64,000 bases of DNA from Harenicola maris (GCA_018524345.1 JADQAZ010000001.1:1240001-1304000), one strand, 5' to 3'; positions 53,870 through 63,315 are shown, numbered from the stretch's first letter. A program made the numbers and translations. The notes: generated by a model from the sequence alone, not told the origin.

Positions 53870-55669
53870 TTTTTCCTCCAGCGTCATCCATTCCTCTTCG
53901 GCGGATTGCAGGGCGCTGTGCCGTTCGACCAGAGCCTCGGAGGCCTTGGCGAATTTGGCGGGTTCTTTGGTGAAAAGATCAGGCGCAGAGAGGAATTCCT
54001 CCAGCTTGGCGATCTCGGCCTCCAGCCGTTCGATCACGGCGGGGAGTTCTTGCAGGCGGTGGCTTTCGGTAAAGCTCAACCCGCCGGATTTGCCGCTGTC
54101 ACCCTGCTTTGACTTCTCCGCCTTAGGCGTTGATTTCGCTTTGGTTTCTTTGGCAGCATCATCGCGTCTCTGGCTGCGATAATCGCTCCAGCCGCCGGCA
54201 TAGATCGTGGCCTTGCCGTCGCCCTCCATGGCGATGGTGGTGGTGGCAACGCGGTCGAGGAAGTCGCGGTCGTGGCTGACCAGAAGGACGGTACCGTCGA
54301 AATCGCCCAGCAGTTCCTGCAGCAAGTCGAGGGTTTCGATGTCCAGATCATTGGTCGGCTCGTCGAGGATCAGCAGGTTGGCGGGCTGCGCCATGATGCG
54401 GGCGAGCAAAAGCCGCGCCTTTTCCCCGCCGGACAGAGAGCGCACAGGCGCGCGGGCCTGCTCATCCACGAAAAGGAAATCCTTGAGGTAACTCACCACG
54501 TTACGCGGGTTTCCTCGCACGTTGATCTGGTCTGCCTTGCCGGAAATCCGGGTCGCGGGGTCGCCTGTCAGGCTTTCCCAGAGGGTGGCATCTGGATCAA
54601 GGGCGGAGCGGGTTTGATCGAAGACCGCCATCTCGAGGTTGCTGCCAAGCCGGACCGAACCGGTGTCTGTTTCCAGCTCTCCGATCAGCATTTTGAGCAG
54701 CGTGGTTTTGCCCGCGCCATTGGGGCCGACAAGGGCGATCCGCTCGCCGCGCTGTACCCGCAGCGAGAAGTCATTCAGGATGAGCCTTTCGCCGTAACGC
54801 TTTGATATGTTTTTCGCTTCCAGAACCAGCTTGCCTGATTTCTGGCTCGAATCCAGTTGGAAATCGGCGGTGCCCTGCCGGGTGATCTGCGCCGCTTTTT
54901 CCGCGCGCAACCCCTGCAGGGCGCGCACGCGGCCCATGTTGCGTTTGCGTCTTGCGCTGATCCCCTCGACGGCCCAACGGGCCTCGGCCTTGATCAGGCG
55001 GTTCAGCTTGTGTTTGGCGATGTCTTCCTCTTCCCAGAGCTTGTCGCGCCAGGCTTCGAAATTCTCGAAGCCCGCCTCTTGGCGGCGCACAGTTCCCCTG
55101 TCAATCCAAAGGGTTGCGCGGGTAAGTGCAGAGAGAAACGCGCGGTCGTGAGAGATCAGGACATAGCCCGCCTTGGTGCTGGCGAGCTCGGATTCCAGCC
55201 ATGCGATGGCCTCGATATCAAGGTGGTTGGTGGGCTCGTCCAACAGCATCAGTTCGGGCGCCTCGGCCAGAAGCTTGGCAAGGGCGGCGCGGCGGCGTTC
55301 CCCGCCAGAGGCGCTGGAGACCGCGGCGGCGGGATCGAATTTCAGCCCCTCTGCCACCATCTCCACCCGGTAGGCATCGGAGGGGTCCAGATCGCGCAGG
55401 GCAAAGTCGCCAAGGGTGGAAAACCCTTTCATATCCGGGTCTTGCTCCATGTAGCCGGTGCTGACACCGGGGGCGAGGACGCGCGATCCGCTGTCGGCTT
55501 CGACCAGTCCGGCCATGACCTTCATCAAGGTGGATTTGCCCGATCCGTTGCGCCCGACAAGGGCGACGCGGTCATTGGGTTGCACGATCGCATCGAGCCC
55601 GGAAAACACGGGGTCGCCACCGAAGGTGAGCGCGATATTGGAAAGCTGAAGCAAAGGGGGTCTGGCCAT
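53861..55669 (-). CDS. ABC-F family ATPase (Uup-like)
   Basis: A 602-residue soluble protein with two ABC domains in tandem and no membrane part: Walker A GRNGSGKST and GPNGAGKTT, signatures ASGGERRRAALA and LSGGEKARLLLA, Walker B LMLLDEPTNHLD and LLILDEPTNDLD. The C-terminus (after about residue 520) has a Lys-rich linker and a coiled coil (LPAVIERLEAEIAKLEEFL), the Uup-type tail. ABC-F proteins act on ribosomes; Uup is linked to transposon excision and ribosome rescue. The start at 55669 (MARPPLLQ) is preferred over 55705. Confidence 0.92.
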   Translation of the reverse strand: MARPPLLQLSNIALTFGGDPVFSGLDAIVQPNDRVALVGRNGSGKSTLMKVMAGLVEADSGSRVLAPGVSTGYMEQDPDMKGFSTLGDFALRDLDPSDAYRVEMVAEGLKFDPAAAVSSASGGERRRAALAKLLAEAPELMLLDEPTNHLDIEAIAWLESELASTKAGYVLISHDRAFLSALTRATLWIDRGTVRRQEAGFENFEAWRDKLWEEEDIAKHKLNRLIKAEARWAVEGISARRKRNMGRVRALQGLRAEKAAQITRQGTADFQLDSSQKSGKLVLEAKNISKRYGERLILNDFSLRVQRGERIALVGPNGAGKTTLLKMLIGELETDTGSVRLGSNLEMAVFDQTRSALDPDATLWESLTGDPATRISGKADQINVRGNPRNVVSYLKDFLFVDEQARAPVRSLSGGEKARLLLARIMAQPANLLILDEPTNDLDIETLDLLQELLGDFDGTVLLVSHDRDFLDRVATTTIAMEGDGKATIYAGGWSDYRSQRRDDAAKETKAKSTPKAEKSKQGDSGKSGGLSFTESHRLQELPAVIERLEAEIAKLEEFLSAPDLFTKEPAKFAKASEALVERHSALQSAEEEWMTLEEKAG

Positions 55670-55733
55670 GCCACGCGGGCTAGAGCAATCGCGCGGTGCC
55701 GTCAATCTACGCCATGGGGCGCGCGCCGATTAC

Positions 55734-56474
55734 CTATTGCGCAACGGCGCGCAAAAGGCGGGCGCGCGCGGGGGGCACGGCGCTGATCTCCAGCCCCGTA
55801 AAGACGTGGAGCGTGCCGAGTTCGCGGTCCACCACCGCGTGATCGCTGACCCAGCCGCCCATGACCAGATAGGTACGCAGCAGCGGCGGCAGGCTGCTTT
55901 GCGCCTGTTTGAGGTTCACCGGATCGCCGCAATGGGCCGCGTCAAAGGGAATGGCTTCAATGGCTTGGATGACGGGGGCGAAGTGATCGGGCGCCCTGTG
56001 GCGTGCGCGCAGCAGGCCCAAGGCATCGCGATAGGGGGCGGCATCGACGCCCTGAAACGAGGAGCAGCCAAAGAGCATGCCGACGCTGCCCTCATCCACC
56101 AGCCGCGTCAGCACGCCCCATGCCACGCGCAGGATATCCGCGTCCTGCCGTCCGGGACGGATGCAGAAACGGCCGACCTCCATCATCGGTGCGGGATAGG
56201 TTTCGAGCTTGCCGAGGCCGTAGAACTGGGCCGCGTAGCTGCGTTCGATCTGGGCGCCGGAGGGGAGTTTGAGCAGGCGGAAGGTGCAGAGGGTCTGCCC
56301 GCCGATGCGGTCGGTGATCTGCACATGCTGGCAGGCGGGGTCAAAGGTGTCGGCGTCCTCGGCCTGCGCATCGCCGCGAAAGCACAGGGCACGCAGGGCC
56401 ATGACCTGCGCCATCTGTTCGGCGGATGTGGCAAAGCCGACGGTGTAGCGCCCCTTTTGCAGGCCCTGCGTCAC
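55734..56474 (-). CDS. olsB: Acyltransferase, ornithine-lipid OlsB family
   Basis: A GNAT-like protein of about 246 residues in the OlsB (L-ornithine N-alpha-acyltransferase) family, which adds the first acyl chain in ornithine-lipid synthesis. Signatures include LQKGRYTVGFATSAE at the N-terminus, LRALCFRGD, the EVGRFCI block, GMLFGCSSFQG and MGGWVSDHAVVD. The reading frame opens at a GTG at 56516, but a GTG at 56474 with AAAGGTG upstream fits the family N-terminus better. An olsA acyltransferase is not adjacent here. Next to bamE, divergently oriented neighbours are absent. Confidence 0.83.
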   Translation of the reverse strand: MTQGLQKGRYTVGFATSAEQMAQVMALRALCFRGDAQAEDADTFDPACQHVQITDRIGGQTLCTFRLLKLPSGAQIERSYAAQFYGLGKLETYPAPMMEVGRFCIRPGRQDADILRVAWGVLTRLVDEGSVGMLFGCSSFQGVDAAPYRDALGLLRARHRAPDHFAPVIQAIEAIPFDAAHCGDPVNLKQAQSSLPPLLRTYLVMGGWVSDHAVVDRELGTLHVFTGLEISAVPPARARLLRAVAQ

Positions 56475-56646
56475 AGCTGTTTCACCTTTGCTGCCTTTCC
56501 CTTGTGTGAACGGCACCGCGATGCGGGGGCCGCCTGTTTACCGGGTAAACTATGGGGCGCGAAGGGGAATGCCGCAAGGCTCTGTCACCGGGCCTGCCCT
56601 AACGGCACGCCCGGCTAGATCATTCGCCGCAAAGGCAAAATCGGGT

Positions 56647-57102
56647 TTACCCGCCCAAGAGGGTATCTGCGTTGAAGTTCCCGATGGAGCCGAGAAGCTG
56701 CCGCAGGAAGCTCACGCCCTGAATGTTGCTGTCTGTCACGCGGCGCGACAGGGCAACGACATTGCCGTCCTCGAGCGTGAAGCGTTCCACATTCTTGACC
56801 ACCCCCTCACCGTCAAAGGTGATGGCGACGACCTGACGGTCTGTGATCTTCGGCTCTTGGTAGGCGAAGGTGCTGAACTGTTTGCTGACGTAGTAATAGC
56901 CGCCATCGTTCAGCACACCGCCCGCAGAGGGGGTGCCGATGACATCGGCCACCGTGTCGCGGGTGTCCACACCGACCAGCACCCCGGCGAGGTCCTCGTC
57001 CGATGGCACATAGCCGTGGTTGCGTATCAATGGGGTGCAGGCCACCGTGGCCGCCAAAAGGCAACCCAGCCCGGCCCGGCGCAAGGCGCCTGCCCATGTC
57101 AT
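56647..57102 (-). CDS. bamE: Outer-membrane assembly lipoprotein BamE
   Basis: BamE is a small lipoprotein subunit of the BAM complex that inserts beta-barrel proteins in the outer membrane. The 151-residue product has a signal sequence ending in a lipobox-like LLAATVAC (Cys22), then RNHGYVPSDEDL and VVGVDTRDTVADVIGTPSAGG, the SmpA/OmlA pattern, and YYYVSKQFSTFAYQEP. AGGA lies 6 nt before the ATG at 57102; a start at 57132 with GAGGG is an alternative. Divergent from the DUF177 gene. Confidence 0.88.
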   Translation of the reverse strand: MTWAGALRRAGLGCLLAATVACTPLIRNHGYVPSDEDLAGVLVGVDTRDTVADVIGTPSAGGVLNDGGYYYVSKQFSTFAYQEPKITDRQVVAITFDGEGVVKNVERFTLEDGNVVALSRRVTDSNIQGVSFLRQLLGSIGNFNADTLLGG

Positions 57103-57216
57103 TTTTTGTCCTGCTTCAGGGGGTCGTTTCATAGTGCCCTCTTGCCTCACGCCTTTGACGCTTTTACTTGCCTAACGGATGCTTACCCTTGGTTCAAGAA
57201 AGGAAGCGACATAAAC

Positions 57217-57777
57217 ATGGCTTCTCCTGAGACTGTTATAGAGCGGTTCACTGCGCTGCGCCTGCCGGAACTCTCCGATCGCAGCGGCGCGTCTTTTGAC
57301 ATCACCGCCACGCCCGAGGACCTGACGCGCTTTGCTGCGGACCTTGATATCATAGCCCTGCGCAAGCTGCGACTGCGGGGCAGCCTGTCGCCCATGGGCA
57401 AGCGCGATTGGCAATTGAACGCCACCCTCGGCGCGACGGCGGTACAGGAATGTGTTGTTTCACTGGAGCCTGTCACCACGCGGATCGACACAAAAGTTGC
57501 GCGGGTTTACGCCGCCGATTTTACCTATTCCGAGGACAGCGAGGCCGAAATGCCGGGGGATGACAGTATAGAGGCCCTGCCCGAGGTGGTGGATCTGGCC
57601 GCTGTCGCGGCAGAGGCCCTTGCCCTTGCCCTGCCCGATTTTCCCCGTGCAGAGGGGCTGGAACCCGCCGATATGATCGCCGCACCGCCCGGCGCCGCGC
57701 CCCTGACAGACGAGGCGGTAAAGCCGTTTGCCGGGCTGGCGGACCTTAAGGCTAAGCTGGAAGGCGGCGGCGAGTAG
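57217..57777 (+). CDS. DUF177 (YceD) family protein
   Basis: A 186-residue protein of the DUF177/YceD family, whose gene usually precedes rpmF. In plants and bacteria the family is linked to 23S rRNA accumulation. Visible markers: DLDIIALRKLRLRGSLSP, VQECVVSLEPVTTRID, and a strongly acidic segment followed by a Pro/Ala-rich tail. AGGA about 10 nt upstream supports the ATG at 57217. It is followed by rpmF after 174 nt, then plsX-fabH, the standard order. Confidence 0.85.
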   Translation: MASPETVIERFTALRLPELSDRSGASFDITATPEDLTRFAADLDIIALRKLRLRGSLSPMGKRDWQLNATLGATAVQECVVSLEPVTTRIDTKVARVYAADFTYSEDSEAEMPGDDSIEALPEVVDLAAVAAEALALALPDFPRAEGLEPADMIAAPPGAAPLTDEAVKPFAGLADLKAKLEGGGE

Positions 57778-57779
57778 GA

Positions 57780-57840
57780 TATTTTGCGCCGCAGCAGGAT
57801 AAAATTCTTGCGCGGCCAGACTTTTTGCGTATTTTGCGCC
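57780..57840 (+). repeat. Direct repeat TATTTTGCGCC, 50 bp apart
   Basis: Identical 11-mers at 57780-57790 and 57830-57840 in the DUF177-rpmF gap, upstream of a promoter-like sequence. Confidence 0.45.
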
Positions 57841-57858
57841 CCTCTTCGGCCTTAGCGC

Positions 57859-57887
57859 TTGATCGACCCCGCAAGGGGGCGTATGAG
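57859..57887 (+). promoter_or_regulatory. Candidate rpmF-plsX promoter
   Basis: TTGATC (57859-57864), 17-nt spacer, TATGAG (57882-57887), 65 nt before the rpmF start. Placed by eye; moderate match to housekeeping-sigma consensus. Confidence 0.35.
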
Positions 57888-57951
57888 CGCCCGAAGATAT
57901 ACGAATACTTGAAACCCGGGCCACTTGTGCCCCCCATCACGAGGTCGAGAC

Positions 57952-58158
57952 ATGGCTGTCCCTCAGAATAAAATTACCAAGTCGCGCCGCAACATGCGCC
58001 GGGCCCACGATAGCCTCGTGGCCGACAATCCTGCGGAATGCACAAACTGCGGCGAGCTGAAACGCCCGCACCACGTTTGCCCCTCTTGCGGTCACTATGC
58101 AGACCGCGAAATCGTTGCAACGACATCTGACATCGATCTTGATGAGGATGCGGCATAA
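57952..58158 (+). CDS. rpmF: Ribosomal protein L32
   Basis: bL32, a small protein of the large ribosomal subunit. The 68-residue product starts [20 protein letters not shown] and carries CTNCG and CPSCG, a zinc-ribbon pair retained here (many L32 paralogues lose it under zinc limitation). Next gene is plsX after 35 nt, as in most proteobacteria. Confidence 0.97.
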   Translation: MAVPQNKITKSRRNMRRAHDSLVADNPAECTNCGELKRPHHVCPSCGHYADREIVATTSDIDLDEDAA

Positions 58159-58193
58159 TACGGCAATACGCTTGCCGTTGACCGTCCATCAAG

Positions 58194-59306
58194 ATGGCCG
58201 CAACAATGCAAAACACAGTTAAATCCGCCCCTGCGGCTGACGAGCCAGCCGCCCTTAAGGGGCGGATTGTCTTGTCTATAGACGCTATGGGCGGAGATCG
58301 TGGGCCTGCGGCTGTTGTGGCCGGGCTGGCGAAGTCGGCCCAGAAAAACTCCAAAATCGGCTTTATCGTGCACGGCCCCAAGGCCGAGCTGGAGCCTCTG
58401 ATTGCCAAGCGCAAGCTTGGGGATCGTTGCGTGATTCGGGATGCCGAGGAAACCGTGACCATGGATGCAAAGCCCGCTTGGGTGATGCGCCACGGGCGCG
58501 GGACGTCGATGCAGTCGGCCCTTGATTCTGTGCGCAATGGCGAGGCCGATGTCTGCGTCAGCTGCGGCAATACGGGCGCCTTGATGGCCCTTGCCATGCT
58601 GCGCCTGCGCAAGCTGGACGGGGTCAATCGCCCGGCGATTGCCTGCCTTTGGCCCTCGCGGTCGCCGCAGGGGTTCAACATCATGCTGGACGTGGGCGCC
58701 GATATCCGCGCCGACCAGACCGACCTGTTGCAATATGCGCTGATGGGTGTGTCCTATGCGCGGGCGGGCCTGAATGTGGCGCACCCCCGTGTTGGCTTGC
58801 TGAATGTCGGCACCGAGGAGCACAAGGGCCGCGCCGAGTTGAAGGTGGCCCATGAGCTTATCGAGAGCGCGGCAAATGCCTCTGATTTCGAATTCGTCGG
58901 TTTTGTGGAGGGGAGCGACCTGCCATCGAGCCGCGTCGATGTCATCGTCACCGACGGGTTTTCCGGCAATATCGCCCTGAAAACAGGCGAAGGCACCGCG
59001 ACCCTGATCCGCGAATTGCTGCGCGAGGCCTTTGGCCATTCGTTCCTGTCGCGGATGGCGGCCGTTCTGGCAATGACCTCCCTGCGGCGTCTGTCCAAGA
59101 AGATTGATCCGCGCCGTGTGAACGGCGGCGTCTTCATGGGACTGAACGGCACCGTGATCAAATCCCACGGCTCGGCCGATGCGACGGGGGTTTCGGCGGC
59201 GGTCAAACTGGCCTTTCAGCTGGCGGATTCGGGATTTCGCAAACGTGTAGAGGCACGGCTTGCAACTGCCTCTGCAACCGTTCAGGATCAGCTGAACAAT
59301 GAATAA
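58194..59306 (+). CDS. plsX: Phosphate acyltransferase PlsX
   Basis: PlsX makes acyl-phosphate from acyl-ACP, supplying the PlsY step of phospholipid synthesis. The 370-residue protein has SIDAMGGDRGP (about residue 30), CVSCGNTGALMALA, LNVGTEEHKG and VTDGFSGNI. Length is at the upper end because of an N-terminal extension of about 25 residues; an internal start (MQNTVK at residue 5) is possible. It lies between rpmF and fabH. Confidence 0.95.
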   Translation: MAATMQNTVKSAPAADEPAALKGRIVLSIDAMGGDRGPAAVVAGLAKSAQKNSKIGFIVHGPKAELEPLIAKRKLGDRCVIRDAEETVTMDAKPAWVMRHGRGTSMQSALDSVRNGEADVCVSCGNTGALMALAMLRLRKLDGVNRPAIACLWPSRSPQGFNIMLDVGADIRADQTDLLQYALMGVSYARAGLNVAHPRVGLLNVGTEEHKGRAELKVAHELIESAANASDFEFVGFVEGSDLPSSRVDVIVTDGFSGNIALKTGEGTATLIRELLREAFGHSFLSRMAAVLAMTSLRRLSKKIDPRRVNGGVFMGLNGTVIKSHGSADATGVSAAVKLAFQLADSGFRKRVEARLATASATVQDQLNNE

Positions 59307-59332
59307 GACCAAGTGAAAGAGCAGTGAGTGGC

Positions 59333-60304
59333 ATGACAGTGCGAGCGGTTGTCCGTGGTGTAGGCCACTATTTGCCGGAACGTGTTGTTCCAAATTCCGA
59401 ATTTGCGGAGACGCTGGAGACCTCTGACGAGTGGATCAAGAGCCGCTCGGGCATCGAGGAGCGCCGCTTTGCCGCCCCGGGGGAGACAACATCCCAGCTG
59501 GCCGCCCATGCGGCGCGGGCCGCTTTGGCCGATGCGGGGATGGATGCGAGCGATATTGATGCGCTGATTGTGGCGACCTCCACCCCTGATCTGACCTTCC
59601 CTTCTGTTGCGACGATGACTCAGGCGGCGATTGGCATGAAGGGCGGTTTTGCCTTTGATGTGCAGGCGGTTTGCGCCGGTTTCGTCTATGCCCTGTCCAA
59701 CGCCGATGCTCTGATCAAATCGGGTCAGGCCAAACGTGTGATGGTGATCGGGGCGGAGACCTTTAGCCGTATCCTTGATATGACCGACCGGTCGACCTGT
59801 GTGCTCTTTGGCGACGGCGCGGGCGCGCTGCTGCTTGAGGCAGAGGATGGCACCGGCAGCCCCGCAGATCGCGGGATCCTTGCCACCGATCTGAACTCTG
59901 ACGGGAGCTTTCAGGATCTGCTCTATGTTGATGGGGGCACCTCGACCAATTCGATTGGTCACCTGCGGATGCAGGGGCGCGAGGTCTTCCGCCATGCCGT
60001 TGAAAAGCTGGCCAAAACCGCCCATGCGGCGCTGGATAAGGCCGAGCTGACCTCTGAGGATGTCGACTGGATCGTGCCGCATCAGGCCAACCTGCGGATC
60101 ATCACGGCGACGGCCAACAAGATGGGCCTGCCGATGGAGAAGGTGATTGTGACGGTGCAAAAGCACGGCAACACCTCGGCCGCATCGATTCCCCTTGCCC
60201 TGAGCACCGGGGTGCAGAATGGCGATATCAAGCGCGGCGAGCTTCTGGTGATGGAGGCCATCGGGGGCGGATTGGCTTGGGGATCGGTGGTTTTGCGCTG
60301 GTAG
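59333..60304 (+). CDS. fabH: 3-oxoacyl-ACP synthase III (FabH)
   Basis: FabH starts fatty-acid elongation by condensing an acyl-CoA with malonyl-ACP. The 323-residue protein has the catalytic Cys in VQAVCAGFVYALS (about residue 114), His in VPHQANLRI and Asn in KHGNTSAAS. The frame opens at a GTG at 59324, but the ATG at 59333 (MTVRAVVRGVGHYLP) gives the family length. The gene begins 26 nt after plsX. Confidence 0.96.
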   Translation: MTVRAVVRGVGHYLPERVVPNSEFAETLETSDEWIKSRSGIEERRFAAPGETTSQLAAHAARAALADAGMDASDIDALIVATSTPDLTFPSVATMTQAAIGMKGGFAFDVQAVCAGFVYALSNADALIKSGQAKRVMVIGAETFSRILDMTDRSTCVLFGDGAGALLLEAEDGTGSPADRGILATDLNSDGSFQDLLYVDGGTSTNSIGHLRMQGREVFRHAVEKLAKTAHAALDKAELTSEDVDWIVPHQANLRIITATANKMGLPMEKVIVTVQKHGNTSAASIPLALSTGVQNGDIKRGELLVMEAIGGGLAWGSVVLRW

Positions 60305-60393
60305 GGTGAATTAAGTCCTTTCTGCAAGCCGCTGATATTGACTCGGAAAATCATTGCCGTCACCTTAGTCACGTCGAAGGGGGACAATTTACA

Positions 60394-60699
60394 ATGACCG
60401 AAAATACATTAACCCGCATGGACCTGAGCGAATCTGTTTTTCGCGAGGTTGGCCTGAGCCGCAACGAATCTTCGCAGCTTGTTGAATCCGTTCTGACCCA
60501 TATGTCCGATGCCCTTGCGGCGGGCGAGCAGGTCAAGATTTCGTCCTTTGGGACCTTTTCCGTGCGCGACAAGGCGGCCCGTGTGGGGCGCAACCCGAAA
60601 ACCGGCGAGGAAGTTCCGATTTCCCCGCGCCGCGTTCTGACATTCCGTCCGTCGCACTTGATGAAAGACCGTGTTGCCGCAGGCAATCGCGGCAGCTAA
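60394..60699 (+). CDS. ihfA: Integration host factor alpha subunit
   Basis: IHF-alpha bends DNA with IhfB in recombination, replication and gene control. The 101-residue protein has [49 protein letters not shown] (the beta-arm and proline tip region PKTG), and [16 protein letters not shown]. Located downstream of fabH and 16 nt upstream of the MerR-type gene, a neighbourhood I also recall from other Rhodobacterales. Confidence 0.96.
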   Translation: MTENTLTRMDLSESVFREVGLSRNESSQLVESVLTHMSDALAAGEQVKISSFGTFSVRDKAARVGRNPKTGEEVPISPRRVLTFRPSHLMKDRVAAGNRGS

Positions 60700-60715
60700 C
60701 GGAGCGCCGGAATAG

Positions 60716-61627
60716 ATGGCCAAAGCACGCGAGGCGTTCAGAACCATTAGCGAAGTGGCCGATTGGCTTGGGGTGCAGACCCATGTGCTAAGGTTCTGGG
60801 AAAGCAAGTTTTCTCAAGTGAAACCTCTGAAGCGCGCCGGTGGGCGGCGATATTACCGCCCCGCCGATATGGAGCTTTTGGGGGGGATCAAACGGCTGCT
60901 GCATGATGATGGGATGACCATCAAGGGCGTGCAGAAGATCCTGAAGGAAAAGGGCGTGAAGGAGGTTTCGGCGATGTGCTTGCTCGATACCTCGAGCGAG
61001 GCCCCTGCCCCTGCGCCAGCCCCCGAACCGGTGAAGGCGGAGCCTGAGGCCGCTCAGGTGCAGCCGGAAGTGGCCGAGGCCCCTGTGGCGGCTGCGGAGC
61101 CTGAAGCGGAGGCGCCAGAGGCCGAGCAGGCTGTGGCTGAGGAGGTCGTGGCTGAGGAGGTCGTGGCTGAAGAGGCTGAGGTGCCCGCCGAGGCTCCGGC
61201 GCCGATTCCCGAGGATGCGGAGCCGGAGACGATTGCGGGCCTGCCGAGCTTTATGAAGCGGCCCTTGGGCGAGACCACCGTACCGCCGCCGGTTTCCCCG
61301 CCGCCCCTCGCCGAAGCGCCCGCGAAACCTGCGCCTGTCACCATCACCTCCGCCGCTGTGATCCGCCCCGAGCCGGTACCGGCGCAGAACATGGACCAGC
61401 CGATGTTTGACCTTGGCACGCCGGAGCCCGCGCCAGCGGAACCCGAAGCCGAACCAGAGCCCGAGGTTATCGTCCACCGGCCTTGGCCCGATGCGGGCCT
61501 GCCGTTGGATCAGGCCTTGGCCAAGCTGGAGCCCGGAGCGATTCCCGCCGATCAGCTGCGCCCCCTGTTGCAACGTCTGACTGCCCTGCGTGATGCGCAG
61601 GATGCGCGCGCTGCGGCGGGCGAATAG
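60716..61627 (+). CDS. MerR-family regulator with long disordered tail
   Basis: A 303-residue protein whose first 75 residues form a MerR-type helix-turn-helix ([22 protein letters not shown], then [12 protein letters not shown]). From about residue 95 to 300 it is rich in Pro, Ala, Glu and Val (for example [20 protein letters not shown]) with no globular fold, apart from a short C-terminal [26 protein letters not shown]. The N-terminal part is the MlrA-type MerR version found next to ihfA. No metal-binding cysteines are present, so it is not a SoxR/ZntR-type sensor. Confidence 0.87.
   Translation: MAKAREAFRTISEVADWLGVQTHVLRFWESKFSQVKPLKRAGGRRYYRPADMELLGGIKRLLHDDGMTIKGVQKILKEKGVKEVSAMCLLDTSSEAPAPAPAPEPVKAEPEAAQVQPEVAEAPVAAAEPEAEAPEAEQAVAEEVVAEEVVAEEAEVPAEAPAPIPEDAEPETIAGLPSFMKRPLGETTVPPPVSPPPLAEAPAKPAPVTITSAAVIRPEPVPAQNMDQPMFDLGTPEPAPAEPEAEPEPEVIVHRPWPDAGLPLDQALAKLEPGAIPADQLRPLLQRLTALRDAQDARAAAGE
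61133..61177 (+). repeat. 15-bp coding tandem repeat in the MerR-type gene
   Basis: GTGGCTGAGGAGGTC at 61133-61147 and 61148-61162, then a diverged third unit, encoding the VAEEV repeat of the disordered tail. Likely a slippage hotspot. Confidence 0.7.
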
Positions 61628-61783
61628 GGCCCTTTTGCGGGACAGCCTGCCTCATCTGTTGCGGCTTCGCCCGTGTTTTCCCCCTCTAACCCCAAGCGGT
61701 AGAAGGAAAAATCAGATTTGGGGGGGCAAGAGGTGCTTTAACAGCTTGCATGGCCCGTCAAATGGGTTAGAACGCCCCAAGTT

Positions 61784-61860
61784 CGGGCTATGGCGCAGCC
61801 TGGTAGCGCGTCCGTCTGGGGGACGGAAGGTCGCAGGTTCGAGTCCTGCTAGCCCGACCA
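61784..61860 (+). tRNA. tRNA-Pro (anticodon GGG)
   Basis: A 77-nt cloverleaf: acceptor CGGGCTA/TAGCCCG, D-arm GCGC/GCGC with loop AGCCTGGTA, anticodon stem TCCGT/ACGGA around CTGGGGG (anticodon GGG), T-arm GCAGG-TTCGAGT-CCTGC, discriminator A and encoded CCA. Decodes CCC/CCU codons. A short gap then leads to dcd. Confidence 0.95.
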
Positions 61861-61949
61861 TTATATCGAACCGCCCGCCCCTGCGCATTGCAGGCGCGGG
61901 CGTTTTCGTATCTGCCTTGGCAGAGCACAAGCGGCACTAGGGGGACGAG

Positions 61950-63038
61950 ATGGACACCACGGGCATTGGCGTTTTGCCGTCACAGGCGATCGAGGCGATG
62001 ATCGCGGCGGGTCAGATTGCGGGCCAGCCGGAGGTGACCGCGGCGCAGGTGCAACCGGCGAGCCTCGATCTGCGGCTTGGCACTGTGGCCTACCGTGTGC
62101 GCGCCAGTTTCCTGCCCGGCAAGGGCCGGAGCGTGGCCGAGCGGATGAGCGAATTCGACGTGCATGAGGTGGACCTGAGCGGCGGTGCGGTTCTGGAAAA
62201 GGGCTGTGTCTATCTGGTGCCATTGATGGAGAGCCTCGCCCTGCCCAAAGGGATCACGGCGGTGGCCAATGCGAAGAGCTCCACTGGGCGGCTGGACCTG
62301 CTGACGCGGACGATTACAGACAATGGGACCGAGTTCGACCGCATTCCCGCGGGCTATCACGGGCCGCTCTATGCGGAGATTTGTCCCCGTAGTTTCAGTG
62401 TCTTGGCCCGTCCCGGCATGCGTTTGAACCAGATCCGGTTCCGCAACGGGCAATCGATTCTGCCCGATGCTGCGCTGGAGGATCTGCACGACCGGGCGCA
62501 GCTTGTGTCCGGCCCTGCGGTGATCTCTGATGGGCTCGGGTTCTCTGTCGATCTGCGGCCCGAGGAGACGGCCTTGGTCGGCTATCAGGCCAAGCCGCAT
62601 ACGGGGATCATCGACCTTGACCGGATCGCCCATTACGATCCCGCGGAGTTCTGGGACCCGATCTATACCAGTCAGGGGCGGATCATTCTGGACCCCGGTG
62701 CCTTCTACATCCTCGTCTCGCGCGAGGCGGTGCATATCCCGCCCCATTGCGCGGCGGAGATGGCCCCCTACCTTGCCATGGTCGGCGAGTTCCGCGTGCA
62801 TTACGCGGGCTTCTTTGACCCCGGTTTCGGCCATGCGGCGGCGGGGGGCACGGGCTCTCGCGGGGTGTTGGAGGTGCGCTGTCACGAGGCGCCTTTTGCG
62901 CTGGAGCACGGGCAGATTGTGGGGCGTTTGGTCTACGAATCCATGGCCGAGGTGCCGGAGCAATTATACGGCGCGGGGATTGCCTCGAACTATCAGGGTC
63001 AGGGGCTGAAGCTGTCGAAGCATTTCCGGGCGCCTTAA
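61950..63038 (+). CDS. dcd: Deoxycytidine triphosphate deaminase, long form
   Basis: Dcd converts dCTP to dUTP for thymidylate synthesis. The 362-residue protein has QPASLDLRLG, the trimeric dUTPase-like NAKSSTGRLDLLTRTITDNG (about residues 108-127) and SRGVLEVRCHEAPF in the C-terminal half. At 362 residues it is about twice the usual Dcd length; a long, possibly two-domain form is described for several alphaproteobacteria. Its 3' end is followed by a 300-nt repeat-rich gap. Confidence 0.9.
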   Translation: MDTTGIGVLPSQAIEAMIAAGQIAGQPEVTAAQVQPASLDLRLGTVAYRVRASFLPGKGRSVAERMSEFDVHEVDLSGGAVLEKGCVYLVPLMESLALPKGITAVANAKSSTGRLDLLTRTITDNGTEFDRIPAGYHGPLYAEICPRSFSVLARPGMRLNQIRFRNGQSILPDAALEDLHDRAQLVSGPAVISDGLGFSVDLRPEETALVGYQAKPHTGIIDLDRIAHYDPAEFWDPIYTSQGRIILDPGAFYILVSREAVHIPPHCAAEMAPYLAMVGEFRVHYAGFFDPGFGHAAAGGTGSRGVLEVRCHEAPFALEHGQIVGRLVYESMAEVPEQLYGAGIASNYQGQGLKLSKHFRAP

Positions 63039-63141
63039 GGGAAAGTTTACCGAAAAGCGCGTCTCCATGGCGATGCACAAGGTGTTTCGCCGAATCCCCT
63101 TGGAATTATGGTTAATGCATAGAATTTGCTCCGAAAATTCT

Positions 63142-63174
63142 ATGCACATCCGATGCACAAGTGATGCACAATCG
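63142..63174 (+). repeat. 11-bp tandem repeat, copy 3
   Basis: Three 11-bp units ATGCACATCCG, ATGCACAAGTG, ATGCACAATCG, overlapping the right arm of the palindrome at 63117-63145. Confidence 0.8.
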
Positions 63175-63258
63175 ATACCGCTGCCTGTGCAGATCCGGCA
63201 GGTTAACGCAGCGCACGCAGGTATCCGCGTTAAGAACGCCCGCTAACAGCCTGCGATT

Positions 63259-63315
63259 CCAGAATTTTCGGAGAAAATTCTGGCGGATCGGCGGGATTTA
63301 TCCCGTCGATCCGCC
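63259..63315. terminator. Tandem palindromes between convergent dcd and 51-residue gene
   Basis: Stem 1: 11 bp with GGA loop (63259-63283). Stem 2: GGCGGATCGGCGGGAT / ATCCCGTCGATCCGCC, one mismatch, TT loop (63282-63315). Their arrangement suggests bidirectional termination. Confidence 0.6.

Noticed and set aside
60716-61627. SoxR or metal-sensing MerR for the VOC promoter
   Set aside because: No cysteine cluster; N-terminal HTH is of another MerR subgroup.
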